Shown here: piece after piece, positions 34,555 to 45,425 of the stretch
Numbering within the stretch: position 1 is the stretch's first letter
Layout: every line of letters begins with the position of its first letter
From: Kalmanozyma brasiliensis GHG001
Taxonomy: Eukaryota > Basidiomycota > Ustilaginomycetes > Ustilaginales
NCBI RefSeq assembly: GCF_000497045.1
Contig: NW_015961970.1
Location: 806,802 to 870,801, forward strand
Reading direction: 5' to 3'
DNA length: 64,000 nucleotides
The notes under the pieces: model-generated
Database searches by the model: none
Told to the model about the DNA's origin: nothing
What the model saw: the letters and a program-made list of their open reading frames with translations, nothing else
Position numbers and translations under genes: made by a program

Positions 34555-35619
34555 TCAAGAGAGCCAGCTGTACAAGCCGGCACTAGCTGCCGCCTGGACG
34601 GTCCACGCGGCGCCCAGTATCAACGGGGACCACCACCTGCCCCTTCCCGCTTTTCCGCTGGTCGGAAGCACAGTCGCAATGGCAACACCCGCATTCAAAC
34701 TCGCCAGGAAAGTGCGAATGATCCAGACCATCCAGCTCCTGTCTTCCCCTTGCACGCTCGGCTGGTGGGAGTGAGGGAATTTGGAGCTCCACAGCAACAC
34801 GAATGACAGCAGCAAGAGTGGGGAGAGTTGCGACAGCAGCAGGGCTTTGCATCCGATCAGCGGGTCGGGTGTCTCTTTCACTGGATGGTCCTTTTCCGTT
34901 TTGCTTGTGCTGGACGGTGTGTGGGAGAGGGTGCGGATGGCGTAGCGGGTGAGCAGCCCGACGCAGAGCTGCAGAGCGAGAGTCTCGATCAGGGTGATGA
35001 GTAGGACGTTGGCATAGCTCACGAGGGTGGGGAGCATCGCATCCGCCCCCTGCTGCACCGTCTCACCCGCGCTCCAGAGAGGAGTGGCGCTACAGACGGC
35101 CTGCACTGCTTTGTCGTTGGTACGCGGAGTGAAGGCTGAGGGAAAGAACAGGCCCGCATGCACCGGCAGGGTTGTTCGCGCCCAGCTTACCAGCCTTCCC
35201 GACAACCTGCCGGCTGTGACTGGAGAGGGTGGGGCCGGCGGCTGAACGCACAGATAAAACCACCGGATATACGCATCTACCAACCCCAGAGCCAAGATCC
35301 GTTTGAACAGCGCCCACACCTCCCCCTTGCCTCCCGAGCTGTGTGGTGTGACCGAAGGCGAGGGACGCAAGATGCTAGACCGGTTGAAGAGCAGGTGTCG
35401 ATACGCCGCGGGTTTGGCTAGGATGAGGTCGATGATCACGATCGGAAGGTCGTGTTCCAGATACGAGTCTGCTAGGACCACCGCCGAGGCGGACCCAGAG
35501 GCGACTGAAGGAGAAGGCGAGCAGACGGGCGAGGTGCATGGAGTGAGAACGATGTGGTCTCGCCCATAGCGCATGTAGAGCGAGGCGATGGGCGTTGCGC
35601 AGTGGATGCACATCGGCAT
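34555..35619 (-). CDS. ARV1: ARV1-like ER lipid-homeostasis membrane protein
   Basis: Arv1 is an ER/Golgi membrane protein involved in sterol distribution and GPI-anchor synthesis. The 354-residue ORF starts at an ATG and opens with the Arv1 homology region: CIHCATPIASLYMRYGRDHI, then LTPC, and after an insertion LADSYLEHDLPIVIIDLIL and KPAAYRHLLFNR, all family hallmarks. The zinc-ribbon second knuckle reads CTSPVC (Cys-x4-Cys), not the usual Cys-x2-Cys, and a Ser/Pro/Ala insertion of about 15 residues follows. Downstream are about five hydrophobic segments, for example YANVLLITLIETLALQLCVG, LLLSQLSPLLLLSFVLLW and WWSPLILGAAWTVQAAASAG. It is convergent with the vWA gene. I see no splice signal that would remove the insertion. 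Confidence 0.88.
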   Translation of the reverse strand: MPMCIHCATPIASLYMRYGRDHIVLTPCTSPVCSPSPSVASGSASAVVLADSYLEHDLPIVIIDLILAKPAAYRHLLFNRSSILRPSPSVTPHSSGGKGEVWALFKRILALGLVDAYIRWFYLCVQPPAPPSPVTAGRLSGRLVSWARTTLPVHAGLFFPSAFTPRTNDKAVQAVCSATPLWSAGETVQQGADAMLPTLVSYANVLLITLIETLALQLCVGLLTRYAIRTLSHTPSSTSKTEKDHPVKETPDPLIGCKALLLSQLSPLLLLSFVLLWSSKFPHSHQPSVQGEDRSWMVWIIRTFLASLNAGVAIATVLPTSGKAGRGRWWSPLILGAAWTVQAAASAGLYSWLS

Positions 35620-36108
35620 GGTTGGCGATCAATGGCGTGTCGCCGTAGAATGTGTGCGGTCAAGCGCTATACAAAGCGCTTGTCTAGAGCCAATGTCATG
35701 TCAGAACGACAGACATGGTCGAGGGAGTCGAGAAGTGGTGAGTGAAGGTGAGAAGGGGAGCGATATTTGACGGCTGAGCATTGGCTCGTGCTCGCTCCAC
35801 AGCACCCTTTTTTCGGACAACCCACGCTGCACTGTGAAGAACTCAAGGTTCGGAATGCATCAGCAACCTTGACGAGGTAGCTAACTTGTACAGTCTCAGG
35901 AGTTCGCTATCCAGCAGCACCAGTCAGCTCGCAAACGGTCTCTTCAGGGTCGTGTGATTGGATCGAGAGGTGCGTGATAAGATTGCAAGTAGAGCACGAG
36001 GGCTGATGTGGTTTTGTTTCGCGGCTGAGCTGCATCGACGTTTCGTCTGCTCCCACAGCATCGCCTGAGATGGTCATTAATGTACAATAGGGCAAATGGT
36101 TACCTCGC
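35620..36108. other. Intergenic region upstream of ARV1 and downstream of TOM22
   Basis: About 490 bp between two minus-strand genes; it should hold the ARV1 promoter and TOM22 3' UTR. CCCTTTTTTCGG near 35803 is the most notable low-complexity run. No gene is supported. Confidence 0.45.
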
Positions 36109-36733
36109 TTAGAATCCAGGAGGACGCAATCCCTGAGGAGCGGGAGCCTGGGCCTGGTACTGACCTGCGCCCTGCTGACCCTGCTGACCCGCTGCACCTG
36201 TTGGAGGAGCCAGCATGTGCTGTGCGCCCTGCTGTTGCGCCATCATCTCCTTCTCCTGCGCAACGATCCTCGACTCGTCCTCGACCGCGAGTGCGAATGG
36301 CAGGCCGACGAGCAGCGCCGAGGTGGTGACAACCCAAACGAGCTTGCCGGCGAGCAGAGAGCCTGTGAAGGCGTACGATGTGGTGGTGTTGAACGTGGAT
36401 GCGATCGAACGGCGCGTGCTGGGCGGGATGATATCGCGGAGAGCAGAGATACGCTCCCATACAGACTCCTCGTGAAGAGCAAGACCTCGTTCGGACACTT
36501 CAGAGTCGTCCGAGAAATCAGACTGTCAATCGCAAAGGTGCGAACAAAAAAGGGTGGGAGAGTGTTGTCAGTCGTGAGGCGGATGATATATAGTGAGACA
36601 GGGAGTGAGAGCTTACCTCGGCATCGGACTCTTCCTCCTCCTCCCAGTCGTCGTCGTCCGCAGCAGCGGCAGCAGCAGACGTTCGCTGCTGTCGGAGGAT
36701 CTCCTCGTCGGGGACTTCTTCCAAGCGAACCAT
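36109..36733 (-). CDS. TOM22: Mitochondrial import receptor subunit Tom22; two exons
   Basis: Tom22 is the central receptor of the outer-membrane TOM complex, with an acidic cytosolic domain that binds presequences. Exon 1 is 36617-36733 (39 codons) and exon 2 is 36109-36522. The 94-nt intron has donor GTAAGC and a TTGACAG acceptor. The product is 176 residues. The N-terminus has MVRLEEVPDEEI and a very acidic run (DDDDWEEEEESDAE), continuing over the junction with SDFSDDSEVSERG. The conserved block ESVWERISALRDIIPPSTRR precedes the single membrane anchor (LVWVVTTSALLVGLPFALAV). The intermembrane-space tail is Gln/Ala/Pro/Gly-rich (AGQQGQQGAGQYQAQ). Exon 2's ORF alone would start at a GTG and lose the acidic receptor segment. 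Confidence 0.93.
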
Positions 36734-37721
36734 GGTGAGGTGATGCAGCTATGTCCGTTCGAGCTTGTGTCTGCGAGGTAGGTTGGATAGCGTCGTTGGG
36801 TATCGTCAGCTTGGTGATACGCGCGAGACGATGACACAGAATCGAGATGAAGAGAAGAGGATGAACATGCATCGCCTTTGCCAAAGTGGAGAGGGGATGA
36901 CACGCTGGGAGAATTTCACGCCTTCCGGCTTCCGGACTGCGACTTTTCGAGGCTGCTCCTCAGTCTCTCTCAAAAATTTGTGGTCTCTCGATCAAGCACG
37001 AGACTGAGCAAAGCCAACCTTCTCGAAACAGCGATAACTCTAACATGCGGGCTCAAAGCGCAGAAAAAGAAAAGAGAACTGCAGCACCTAGGATTCCCGC
37101 GTGGTCCCCCACCGCAGTACTGACTAGGCGATACCTTGCTTAACTTCGCAGATCGGACGGGATGCGGTGCTTTCAAGGTTCTATGGCCGCAGATGTGAAG
37201 TGATCACATTGAGCACAATATATACCACACTAAAGCACCTGTGGTCGTGACTTTGCTCGGCGACCGTTCGCAATGAGCCTACCTAGATGTCGATGATTGG
37301 CTGCTTTGATCAGTAAGGCCTTCTCTAGCAGTTCAGATATCGTTTCAGGCTCTCAGGGCTTTGAGAAGGCTCTGACGGCGCCAATGTGAGCAATCTAGAA
37401 GACCACGTATGGCAGAAGGCAAAGGAAGTTGGCAGACGGAAAGGCCCAAGGGTGGCGTGGCTCCTTCCACGTCTTCCTTGCGGCAGCTCTGCTTCCGGGC
37501 CAAACCCCATTTTGTAGAAAATCAAAGCTTGAGGCACACTCTCACTCGACTCAGCGCAGCAGCTCGGCAGCCCCACAGCGCATTGTGCCATTTCTTCTTG
37601 ACCGACAAAGCTCAATATCGCTCGCGTGTTCCTCTCCGTCCTCTGACCATCATCAACCCTCTCTATCACCCAACCATCCTTCACCCCTCGTGCTTCCGGG
37701 CGTGAGCATATTCTATACATC
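36734..37721. promoter_or_regulatory. Divergent intergenic region between TOM22 and PHO88/SND3
   Basis: Nearly 1 kb separates the two starts. AATATATA at 37217-37224 is a possible TATA-like element about 500 bp from the PHO88 ATG. The last ~150 bp before PHO88 are CT-rich. Short ORFs at 37409-37725 overlap in two frames and look like leader sequence. I see no further gene. Confidence 0.45.
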
Positions 37722-38402
37722 ATGAGCGGAGCTATCGGAAACATGGTAAGCATCTCCCGTCCTGCATCTGACGCTTTCGCCATTCAGCATCAGCACGCCT
37801 CGCAAGGCCGAATCGACCGCTGACAATCAGGTTACTCTTCGTTCACCTCTCCGCAGGCCTTCATGTTTGGCGCCATGCAAGTCGCCAAGCGCATCCCGTT
37901 CGATGACAAGCCCGAGTACATTCAGTACGCTCGTGCCGGATACGTTGCCTTGCAGCTCCTCTGTCTTGCCGTGTACTACTACTGCTCGTTCCGCGTCAAG
38001 AAGGCGAACGACCTCACCGTCATCAAGTACGTCAACGCTAAAAACCCCATGTCTCAAGAACCCGGAGAGCTGGTCACCACCACCAACCGCGACTACGACC
38101 TCGCCGAAATCTCCAAGTCGACGCGCGGCATCCTCATGGGCTGTGCCATGGTCGGCTTCATGCACCTCTACCTCGGCTACACCAACCCGCTTGTCATCCA
38201 GTCGATTCTGCCGTTGAAGAACGCACTCGAGTCCAACATGGCCAAGATCTGGGTTTGGGGCCAGCCCGCACAGGGTGATCTCAAGCGCCCCTTCAAGGCT
38301 CCCCCCGGACTGTTCGGCGCCGCTGGCCAGGCCGGCCCCCAGACCGACAAGGCCGCTATCAAGGAGGCTGAGAAGGCTGGTTCCGGCAAGAAGGACGAGT
38401 AA
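37722..38402 (+). CDS. PHO88: ER membrane protein Pho88/Snd3; two exons
   Basis: Pho88, also called Snd3, works in the SND pathway that targets proteins to the ER, and was first linked to phosphate transport. Exon 1 is 37722-37745 and encodes just MSGAIGNM. Exon 2 is 37857-38402, after a 111-nt intron with donor GTAAGC and acceptor CCGCAG. An alternative CAG at 37830 breaks the frame. The product is 189 residues, the normal family length. Exon 2 has FMFGAMQVAKRIPFDD, the hydrophobic segment YVALQLLCLAVYYYCSFRVK, the conserved DLTVIKYVNAKNP and TTTNRDYDLAEISK, and the second hydrophobic stretch GCAMVGFMHLYLGYTNPLVI. The C-terminal tail is Gly/Ala/Lys-rich (KEAEKAGSGKKDE). Confidence 0.94.
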
Positions 38403-39252
38403 GGTTGGGGAAGATTCAGGATGCCGAGCATAGGTCACAATTTTGCTTTGCGTTGCCTCCGTCCTTGCTTACCCTTTTTGCCGCGCAGAGCGCTCACACC
38501 GCCGCTACGCTGTCTTTTCTTTACTCATGTACATACCACGCATCCGCTTGATCGTCGGCGTACCGTCGATTCCATCTGTAACATGATCATTCACGAAAGA
38601 TACCTCTAGAACGAAAGGCTGTCGAGTGAGACTGACACGCTGGCTGTCCTCAAATCCCCAACGGCATCCGGCATCACGAACAATAATTCACGCTGCGATG
38701 TCTGCTTCAATGCACACCAATAACCATTGCTACAGGATTGCAGCGACCGCAGACGAAGCAGGGCATCGCTTTGTTTAGACGATGTCGTGGATGGTGATGT
38801 GCTGCTTAGCCTCTGCACGAAGCAGCTCGTCGCGGCGGCAGCTCAAGACAAAATCCGATTTCCGTTTCCTGGCAAAAGCTCCATCGCGAGAGGATCACGC
38901 AAATTGGCCAACCACTTTTTGGTCCTTATCCTCCATCATCGATCGCTACCTTTGTTTCGCCTACCACCACGGCCGCCAGCTGCCGCCTTCTGCACTCGTT
39001 CATCTTCCACCCTCCCTTAGCAAAGCTTTGACAGGAGACCGCGCTCCGCACGTACCACCGACGACTCGGTTTGCCAACAGAAGAGTCGATCGCAGTCGCA
39101 TTACGCTTCCAGCGCCGAGCTCGTCCGCAGCATCACAGCACACGCACAGTTGATAGCAGAAGAACGAGACTTCACTGCACCGCACGCGCTCGTACACGGA
39201 GGCACCACAATCTCCAGCTTCGGCACAAGACACACACACACCTACGCACAAT
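38403..39252. other. Intergenic region between PHO88 and CK2 beta
   Basis: About 850 bp. The first part should be the PHO88 3' UTR. The rest is the CK2 beta promoter and a CA/CT-rich leader, with a short CA run (ACACACACACAC) at 39230-39241 just before the ATG. ORFs crossing it are short and unsupported. Confidence 0.5.
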
Positions 39253-40284
39253 ATGAGCTCGGCCGTACGAGACCCGCTCGAGGGCGACATCCCGTACGTC
39301 GACGGGGAGCAGATCGAGGAAGACGAGGAGGAGGAAGAGGAGGATGTGCCCATTGGCGCGTACGAGGATGAGATCTATGGTAAGCCCCATCCTCCTTCAT
39401 TCGCGGCTCCCATAGCGAATCGCTGACATGACCTTGAATGCTTTGTTCCCAACTCGATAGAATCAGAATCGCCCTCGGAAAGTGGCACAGAGTCTCTCAC
39501 CTGGATCTCGTGGTTCTGCTCCCTGCCGGGTCACGAATACTTTGCCGAGGTAGGCGAAGACTTTATCGAAGACGACTTCAACCTTACGGGACTCAACGCG
39601 CTCGTTCCGTTCTACAAAGAAGCCCTGGAAATGATCCTCGATGTGGAACCACCTGAGGAGGACTCACTCAAGATCCCGGACGTCTCGATCGTCGAATCGT
39701 CCGCCGAACTGCTCTACGGGCTGATCCACCAACGATACATCCTGACGCGACACGGGATGCAGCAGATGGTGGAAAAGTACGAGGCGGGTCATTTCGGCTA
39801 CTGTCCTCGCGTCTTTTGCCATTCTCACCCGGTCCTCCCTTGTGGGCGAAGCGATCTACCTGGCTTGGACACGGTGAAACTCTTCTGCCCCAATTGCGTG
39901 GACAACTACAGTCCGCCAAGCAGTCGCTTTCACGGCGTAGACGGCGCGTTTTTTGGTACCACCTTCCCCCATCTCCTCTACCAATGCTACCGGGATCTTT
40001 TCCCATCCATCATCGCACCCAAACCAACATCCGACGTCGGTGACCACCAGATCACTCTTGGCCCCCAACCCACCCCCAGCACCACAGAAGAGACAGCAAC
40101 ACCAGCAGAGCCAGAGGTGCACAGAACAATCCACCCCGACCAACTCGGCAAACGCGTCCCCTACAGCAGAATCTACACCCCCAAGATTTATGGGTTTAAG
40201 GTCAGCGAGTACGCCAAAACAGGCCCGAGGATGAAGTGGATGCGCATGCGACCTACCGCTCTTGACCAGTTGGATCGCGTTTGA
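39253..40284 (+). CDS. CKB1: Casein kinase II regulatory (beta) subunit; two exons
   Basis: CK2 beta dimerises through a zinc finger and tunes substrate choice of the constitutively active CK2 alpha kinases. Exon 1 is 39253-39379 and exon 2 is 39461-40284. The 81-nt intron has donor GTAAGC and an ACTCGATAG acceptor, and splits a Glu codon. The product is 316 residues. Exon 1 is highly acidic (EEDEEEEEEDVP). Exon 2 starts with the CK2-beta block WISWFCSLPGHEYFAEV and EDFIEDDFNLTGL, then the acidic loop ILDVEPPEEDSL. The zinc finger CPRVFC … LFCPNC follows, then GAFFGTTFPHLLYQ and the C-terminal YTPKIYGFKVSEYAKTGPRM. A Thr/Pro/Glu-rich insertion of roughly 50 residues separates the last two blocks, which makes this subunit longer than the animal form. 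Confidence 0.95.
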
Positions 40285-40569
40285 ATGCAATGGCAAGATT
40301 TGATTTTGTTACCGTTCCAAGAGTTTGGCGTGAGATCTGAGCAGATGCCCCCCGAGCCCCGCCGCGGCGTCAGTGTGTGTATCTCATCTGCATCGCATCT
40401 CATCGTTCGCGCCGGCATCTCTGCCTCGCACAATCACGCTGAGAGAAGCCAAAAGGGCCGAGCAAAAGCCAAGTTCGCAATTGTAGAAACCACGTCTGAA
40501 ACTATATACAAGTGAAACGAATGCGAACGAGACCTGAGATGTAAAAATGGAAAAGTGGTGGAGGAGGTA

Positions 40570-43500
40570 TCAACCTTGTTGCGTCTGGGGCGAGGCGCGT
40601 GTAGCCAGATGCGGTGAGCCTGCCGTGCCTCCATTAGCGGCGGCGGCGGCAGCGGCAGCGTTCTTGAGCTGCTGCTGCTGAACGGCGTGCAGGTTCATGC
40701 TCGCCTGAACCGGAGAAGCGTGGTACGATACGGGCGAGCCCACGGCCATCATCTTTGCGTTGGCCGCATTGGTCGCTGCGGCGATGGCAGCTCGGTTCGC
40801 CGCCGAGATCTGCGGCGACGGCGAGTTGGTCGCGTTGGTCGTGGCGGTGCCGTTGTGCACGGGCGAGCTGCCGGCCATGGCGCCGTTGATGCCATTGGCA
40901 GCGAAGCGCGGAGAGCCGGCGGTGGAGGCGCGAGACATGGCAGGCGAACCTTGGTTGGAAGCATTGCCGTTGACCTGGGCCTGTTGCGCCTGCTGGGCCT
41001 GTTGACCTTGCTGTTGCGCACCAAAGGCAGCCTGAGCAGCCTGCTGCGCGATTTGCAGCGCCCGATTCGGTGGCAAGCGCAGGTTCATGTTGGCGTTTTG
41101 CGCAAGAGCAGCCTTCATCGCCATCAGCTGAGCTGCGTTCGCATTGCCCTGTTGACCTTGCAGCATCTGAGCCTGTTGCTGCAACGCCTGGTACTGTTGC
41201 AGATTCGCAGCACCGTTCTTCATCTGCGCTGCTGCCAAGCTGAGGTTCAGGTTGAGCGCACCCGCTTGCTGCTGCTGCTGCTGCTGCTGCTGTTGCTGCT
41301 GTTGCTGCTGTTGCTGCTGAGGCATTACCATACCCGCTTGCATCACGGGCGAGGGGTTGGTTCGACCACCGTTTTGTCCGTTGGCTGCCGCTGCAGAGAC
41401 AGGAGACGCTGACGTGCGCCCCATCTGCTGTTGAGGCTGCGAGCTTACCCTAGCGTGTTGCATCGGCGGGCTGCCAGCGTTTCCATTCATGCTGAGGCTG
41501 AGGTTCATCCCAAAGGGCTGAGCGGCGTTGGGCACGGTGAAGGCGGCAGATTGCATGGGCGAAGAGTGCGCCATGCCTTGCTGCGGCATCGATCGCGCCA
41601 AGTGCTGCTGCGCCTGCTGCATCTGTGCTTGAATGGAAGTGGTGTCGAACGGCATGGACTGGCCAAGCAGGTGCGTCTGACCTTGAGCGGCAGCGGCCGC
41701 CATCTGCATCTGCAATTGCATCTGCATTTGGATGGGCATCTGCATCTGCATCTGCACTGGCAAGCCGATCTGCTGCTGTTGAGGCTGCTGCTGCTGCGTT
41801 ACTCCGCTGAGACGCCTTTGCTGCTCCTGCTGCTGTTGCTGTTGCTGAGCCACTGCTTGCGCTTGCAACTGCTGCTGCGCCGCGGCAAAGGCTGCCAGTT
41901 GGGCCTGTTGGGTATTGTTGTGCGACAGCGACATGATCTGGCTGCCAAAGGGCTGCGGCAGCTGTTGCTGGGCGCCCGCTTGCTGCTGTTGTGCCTGCGG
42001 CTGCGACGGGACTCCGGCTTGCTGTGGCAATGGCTGTTGTTTTTGATGCTGCTGTTGCTGCTGTTGCTGTTTTTGTTGCTGCTGCAGGAGCGCGGCTTGC
42101 TGGGCCTGAGCCTGGGCCGCCGCTTGCGCCTGTGCCTGTGCCTGAGCGGCGGCGACTTGCTGTTGTTGCTGCTGCTGAAGGATGGCCATCTGGAGCTGTT
42201 GCTGTTGCGCTTGCAGCTGCTGCGCCTGCAAGGCACTCTGTGAGCCACCTCCGCCTGTCGCTGCCGCAGTGCGAGCTGCCGACGGCATCGGAAGGGTGGC
42301 AGCATTTGGGATGCCAGGCAGGACTGCGCTTGCAGCGGCCGCAACGGGCGTAGCCGAGACCTTGGCAGAGGCAGCGACAGCGTTGGCAACCGCCGAAGAC
42401 GTAGAGGTCACCGGCTGATCCACGTAGCCTGCGGGTTTGGCAGCCGGTGCCTCAGCGGCCGCCTGTGCTTGTTGAAGGTTGGTGAGATCCGTCGACAGCT
42501 TCAGCAGATCCGATTCTTCCAGCAGTGTCATTCTGTATCGCATGAACTTCTGGTCAAAGTCGTCCAAGACCGCTTCGTCATCGTCCTCCATGCCTCCAAG
42601 CGCCGTGAGACCGAGACCAGCAAAGCGACCAGACTCGTCGTCGTACCGCCATTGCTCTTCCAATCGGGTCCATCGTTGCAACTCCCGTTCAGGATCGGCC
42701 ACATCGTCTTCCAAATCTTCGCTGTCGGACGCATCCTGCTGGTGCAGCTCGTTCTCGCGTTTGTCGTGCTCCTCGTCCAGGCCAAGCATGTCGATGTCGC
42801 CAACTTCGGTGGCCTGAGTGCTGACGACGCCGACTGAGGTGCCGCTGAGACGAGAGCGATCGCTCGAGATCGATGACGTGCTCGAGGTATCAGAGTGCTG
42901 CGAGCCTGAGACTTCCTCGTGCGCATTCGAGACAGGCGCGGATGCAAAAGGCCCGCTGCGTGCAAAGGGACCACCGAAGGTGCCATTGTCGTGATGGAGA
43001 AGCGACTGCACCGCGGGATGAGCCGTAGAAGCCAGCAGCTGTGGATGAAGATCTGGCGTGAAAGCGAAAGGTCCCGTCAACGCCTTCTTCGTGGAAGGCG
43101 GCGAGCTGTGCAAAGTGGAGTCCGACAGCGTCGCGTCGGGCTCGGCGGTCTGCGCATTGCTAGGTTCCTTCTCTTCGATGCCTGGGAGCTTGGACATGGT
43201 TCGGCCGTAGCGTGGCCAGTCGGCGAGATTCGTCGGCACAGGACTAGGAACGGGAAGGCGACGATCCAAGAAGACGCGGCCACCACGGCCGACGCGCCTG
43301 CGGAACGAGGGCGGTCGACCGGCCCGTGTGGAGAGAGGCGAGAAAGTCAGCGGGTCCTCCGAGGCCTCGGCATGGATAGGCCGGAAGGCTCGCAGGGGCG
43401 CCGGCGCAGGGATCGGTTGGAAGGCGGCATCGCTGCCCTCTTCCCAGCCAAGGTCGGTGTCGGCTTTGCGCAGACATTCGCGTTCGATGTACGCCTGCAC

Positions 43501-45425
43501 AGCGTGCACACGTTCGAGAATCGCTGAGCCCATCCCAGACACACCACCGGCCGACGCAGACGCCGCACCGGCAGCGGAGCCATCGGCCTCGCCACCGCGC
43601 GACTTGCGTCCCGCCAGCTTGATGGTCGTTGCAGCTTCGTCGGCCTTGCGCTTCTTCTTTGCTTGCCCGGACGCAGACTGTGTCGGATCTCTGCGTTCTC
43701 CTGAGATGAGCTCTTCGTCCTCCAAGCCCTGCTGTGGGCCCACGATGCCCCATTGTCGCTTGATGTCCATGAGATCCTTGACGGTCTCCCAGCAATCCCG
43801 GCTCTGCCGCAACGAGGCGCGCTTGGTCTTTTCGCGCTGTGCTACAAGCTCGGTCAGTGCCACGGCATGCTCGAGCTCGGCGCGCAGTCGGATCATCTTT
43901 TCGATGTGAAGCGCATCGGTCTTTCGCGTCTTGCGGATCTGCTTGACCTCACGTCGACGGAAGCAGACGTAAGGATCACTGTCGTTGGTTTCGTCGAAGT
44001 TGAGCGAGGGAGTCACTGGTTGGCCATCGCGATCTTCGCGCCGGCTCTTCCAGTGTGCGTAGACGACGGTGGCCAAGATTTTGAGGTCGGCCAAGTTCTT
44101 GTAGGGGTTGATGGGCGACCATTCCGTTGATGAGGGGGGTCGGATTACGGGAGCGCCGGCGTTGGAAGGTCGACGGGAGGAGCCGCCGGCACTGGCACCG
44201 ACGCTCTTCTCCCAGCTGAGAACGGGCAAGTCGGGCTGGGCGAGGGCAGAGATGGAGGAGGATGGCTCGAAGTAGGCGACGAGCTCTTCTGATGTTGGGA
44301 TCTTGGTGACGTCCAGATGAAGGAAGGGGACCTGCTCGGTGGTAACCTGCTCGAAGACGGTCATGATCATCTCGAACTGATCTTCGGAGAGTGGGCGATA
44401 GCTGCTCTGGTTTTCCGAGATGAGCTTCTCGATGGCGTCCTCGCGTAGCTTCTCCTTGGCTTTGCCCTTGCCTCCGCTTCCAGCGAGAGGGCCTGTCTTG
44501 GCGTTGCGAATGGCCGCTGTCAACGCCTCCTGGGCGTTTGCATTTCGTGTCTCGAGCCAGTCCTGGTCATCTTCGTCCATGTTATAGCTCGGCCCCTTGA
44601 TGCAATCCTCGACCGTATCCGAGAAGCGGATGTAAGTAACCGGATCCGAGTAGACCCCAGAGGGGTAAAGCTGCGAGAACTCGGCATTGGAGAGCGTGCC
44701 GTGCGCATCGGGAACGGGAATGCTGTAGGCGGCTTTCGCTGCCTCTGCTGTCGCATTGCCTTCTGCGGTCGCGAGCTGATTTGAGGACAGTGCGGCCTGC
44801 AGATGGTGTTCCGAGATTTCGCTGGCGTCGACACCCAGATTAGAGTCCTGAGCGTGGTCCTGGCCTTCGAACTCGGGCTCCGGCCCCGCCACCACCGAAG
44901 TGGCGGCGTTGAGCAGATGCGACCCGCGTTGAACGCATACTGTTGTGATCGAGTGCGCGGATCGGATGGCGAGCGTGGTTTGTGAATAGCGATTGTAGAG
45001 GAAGATTCGATGATGTCGAATCGAATCGAATCATCATGGCGAAGAGAACGCGGAATGGGGTGTTGGTTGTGTTGTGTAGACAGTGATGAAGTGGTGGGTC
45101 AAAGTTGGAAAGGAAAGGAGAAGGTGACGAGCAAGATCCAAGTACCACCATCAGATTGGTCAAATATCAAAACGTGGATGATCGCGACAAGAGCGAAGTT
45201 GAATGGTGACGAGGGCGAAATTCGCGTCATTTGTCCGGGTAGAAATGGAAAATCGAGGCAGGAGGATGAGAGAAATTGAAATTGGAAAAAGTCAGTGGAT
45301 GAACGCGTTGAGAAGGGGTCTGCAGGTGCGCGGGGCCACTTACGCTTCTGCCTATATGAGAGCTTTTTGTTCCTGACTCTGCTGGACGATGTCGCAGCAG
45401 GGACAGGAGCCGCGCTTCTCGCCAT
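40570..45425 (-). CDS. EPL1: Enhancer-of-polycomb-like protein Epl1 (NuA4 histone acetyltransferase subunit); two exons
   Basis: Epl1 scaffolds the NuA4/Piccolo complex, holding the acetyltransferase Esa1, Yng2 and Eaf6 for H4/H2A acetylation. Exon 1 is 45344-45425 and exon 2 is 40570-44939, with a 404-nt intron (donor GTAAGT, acceptor CAACAG). Exon 1 encodes MARSAAPVPAATSSSRVRNK and ends SYRQK, then the split Leu codon joins exon 2 at CVQRGSHLLNAATSVV, restoring the N-terminal EPcA basic segment. The product is 1,483 residues. EPcA continues with SEISEHHLQAALSS, YSDPVTYIRFSDTVEDCI, NMDEDDQDWLETRN and DPYVCFRRREVKQIRKTRKTD. The C-terminal half is Gln/Ala-rich with an 18-Gln tract (41266-41319) and several shorter ones. 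Exon 2's own ORF would begin at a GTG, a false start. Confidence 0.92.
41266..41319 (-). repeat. CAG/CAA polyglutamine microsatellite in EPL1
   Basis: On the coding strand this is 18 consecutive Gln codons, mostly CAG with interspersed CAA. The longest pure CAG stretch is eight units (41269-41292). Shorter Gln-rich tracts surround it between about 41600 and 42240. Such tracts often vary in length between strains. Confidence 0.9.
45004..45032. repeat. Intronic hairpin and TCGAA tandem repeat in EPL1 intron 1
   Basis: GATTCGA (45004-45010) and TCGAATC (45016-45022) form a perfect 7-bp stem with a 5-nt loop. The right arm is the first of three tandem TCGAA units ending at 45032. It lies 65-95 nt upstream of the EPL1 3' splice site on the transcribed strand. 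Confidence 0.7.

Noticed and set aside
44940..45343. C-box-like ATGATGA in the EPL1 intron as a possible C/D snoRNA
   Set aside because: No D box (CTGA) or terminal stem at a suitable distance downstream.
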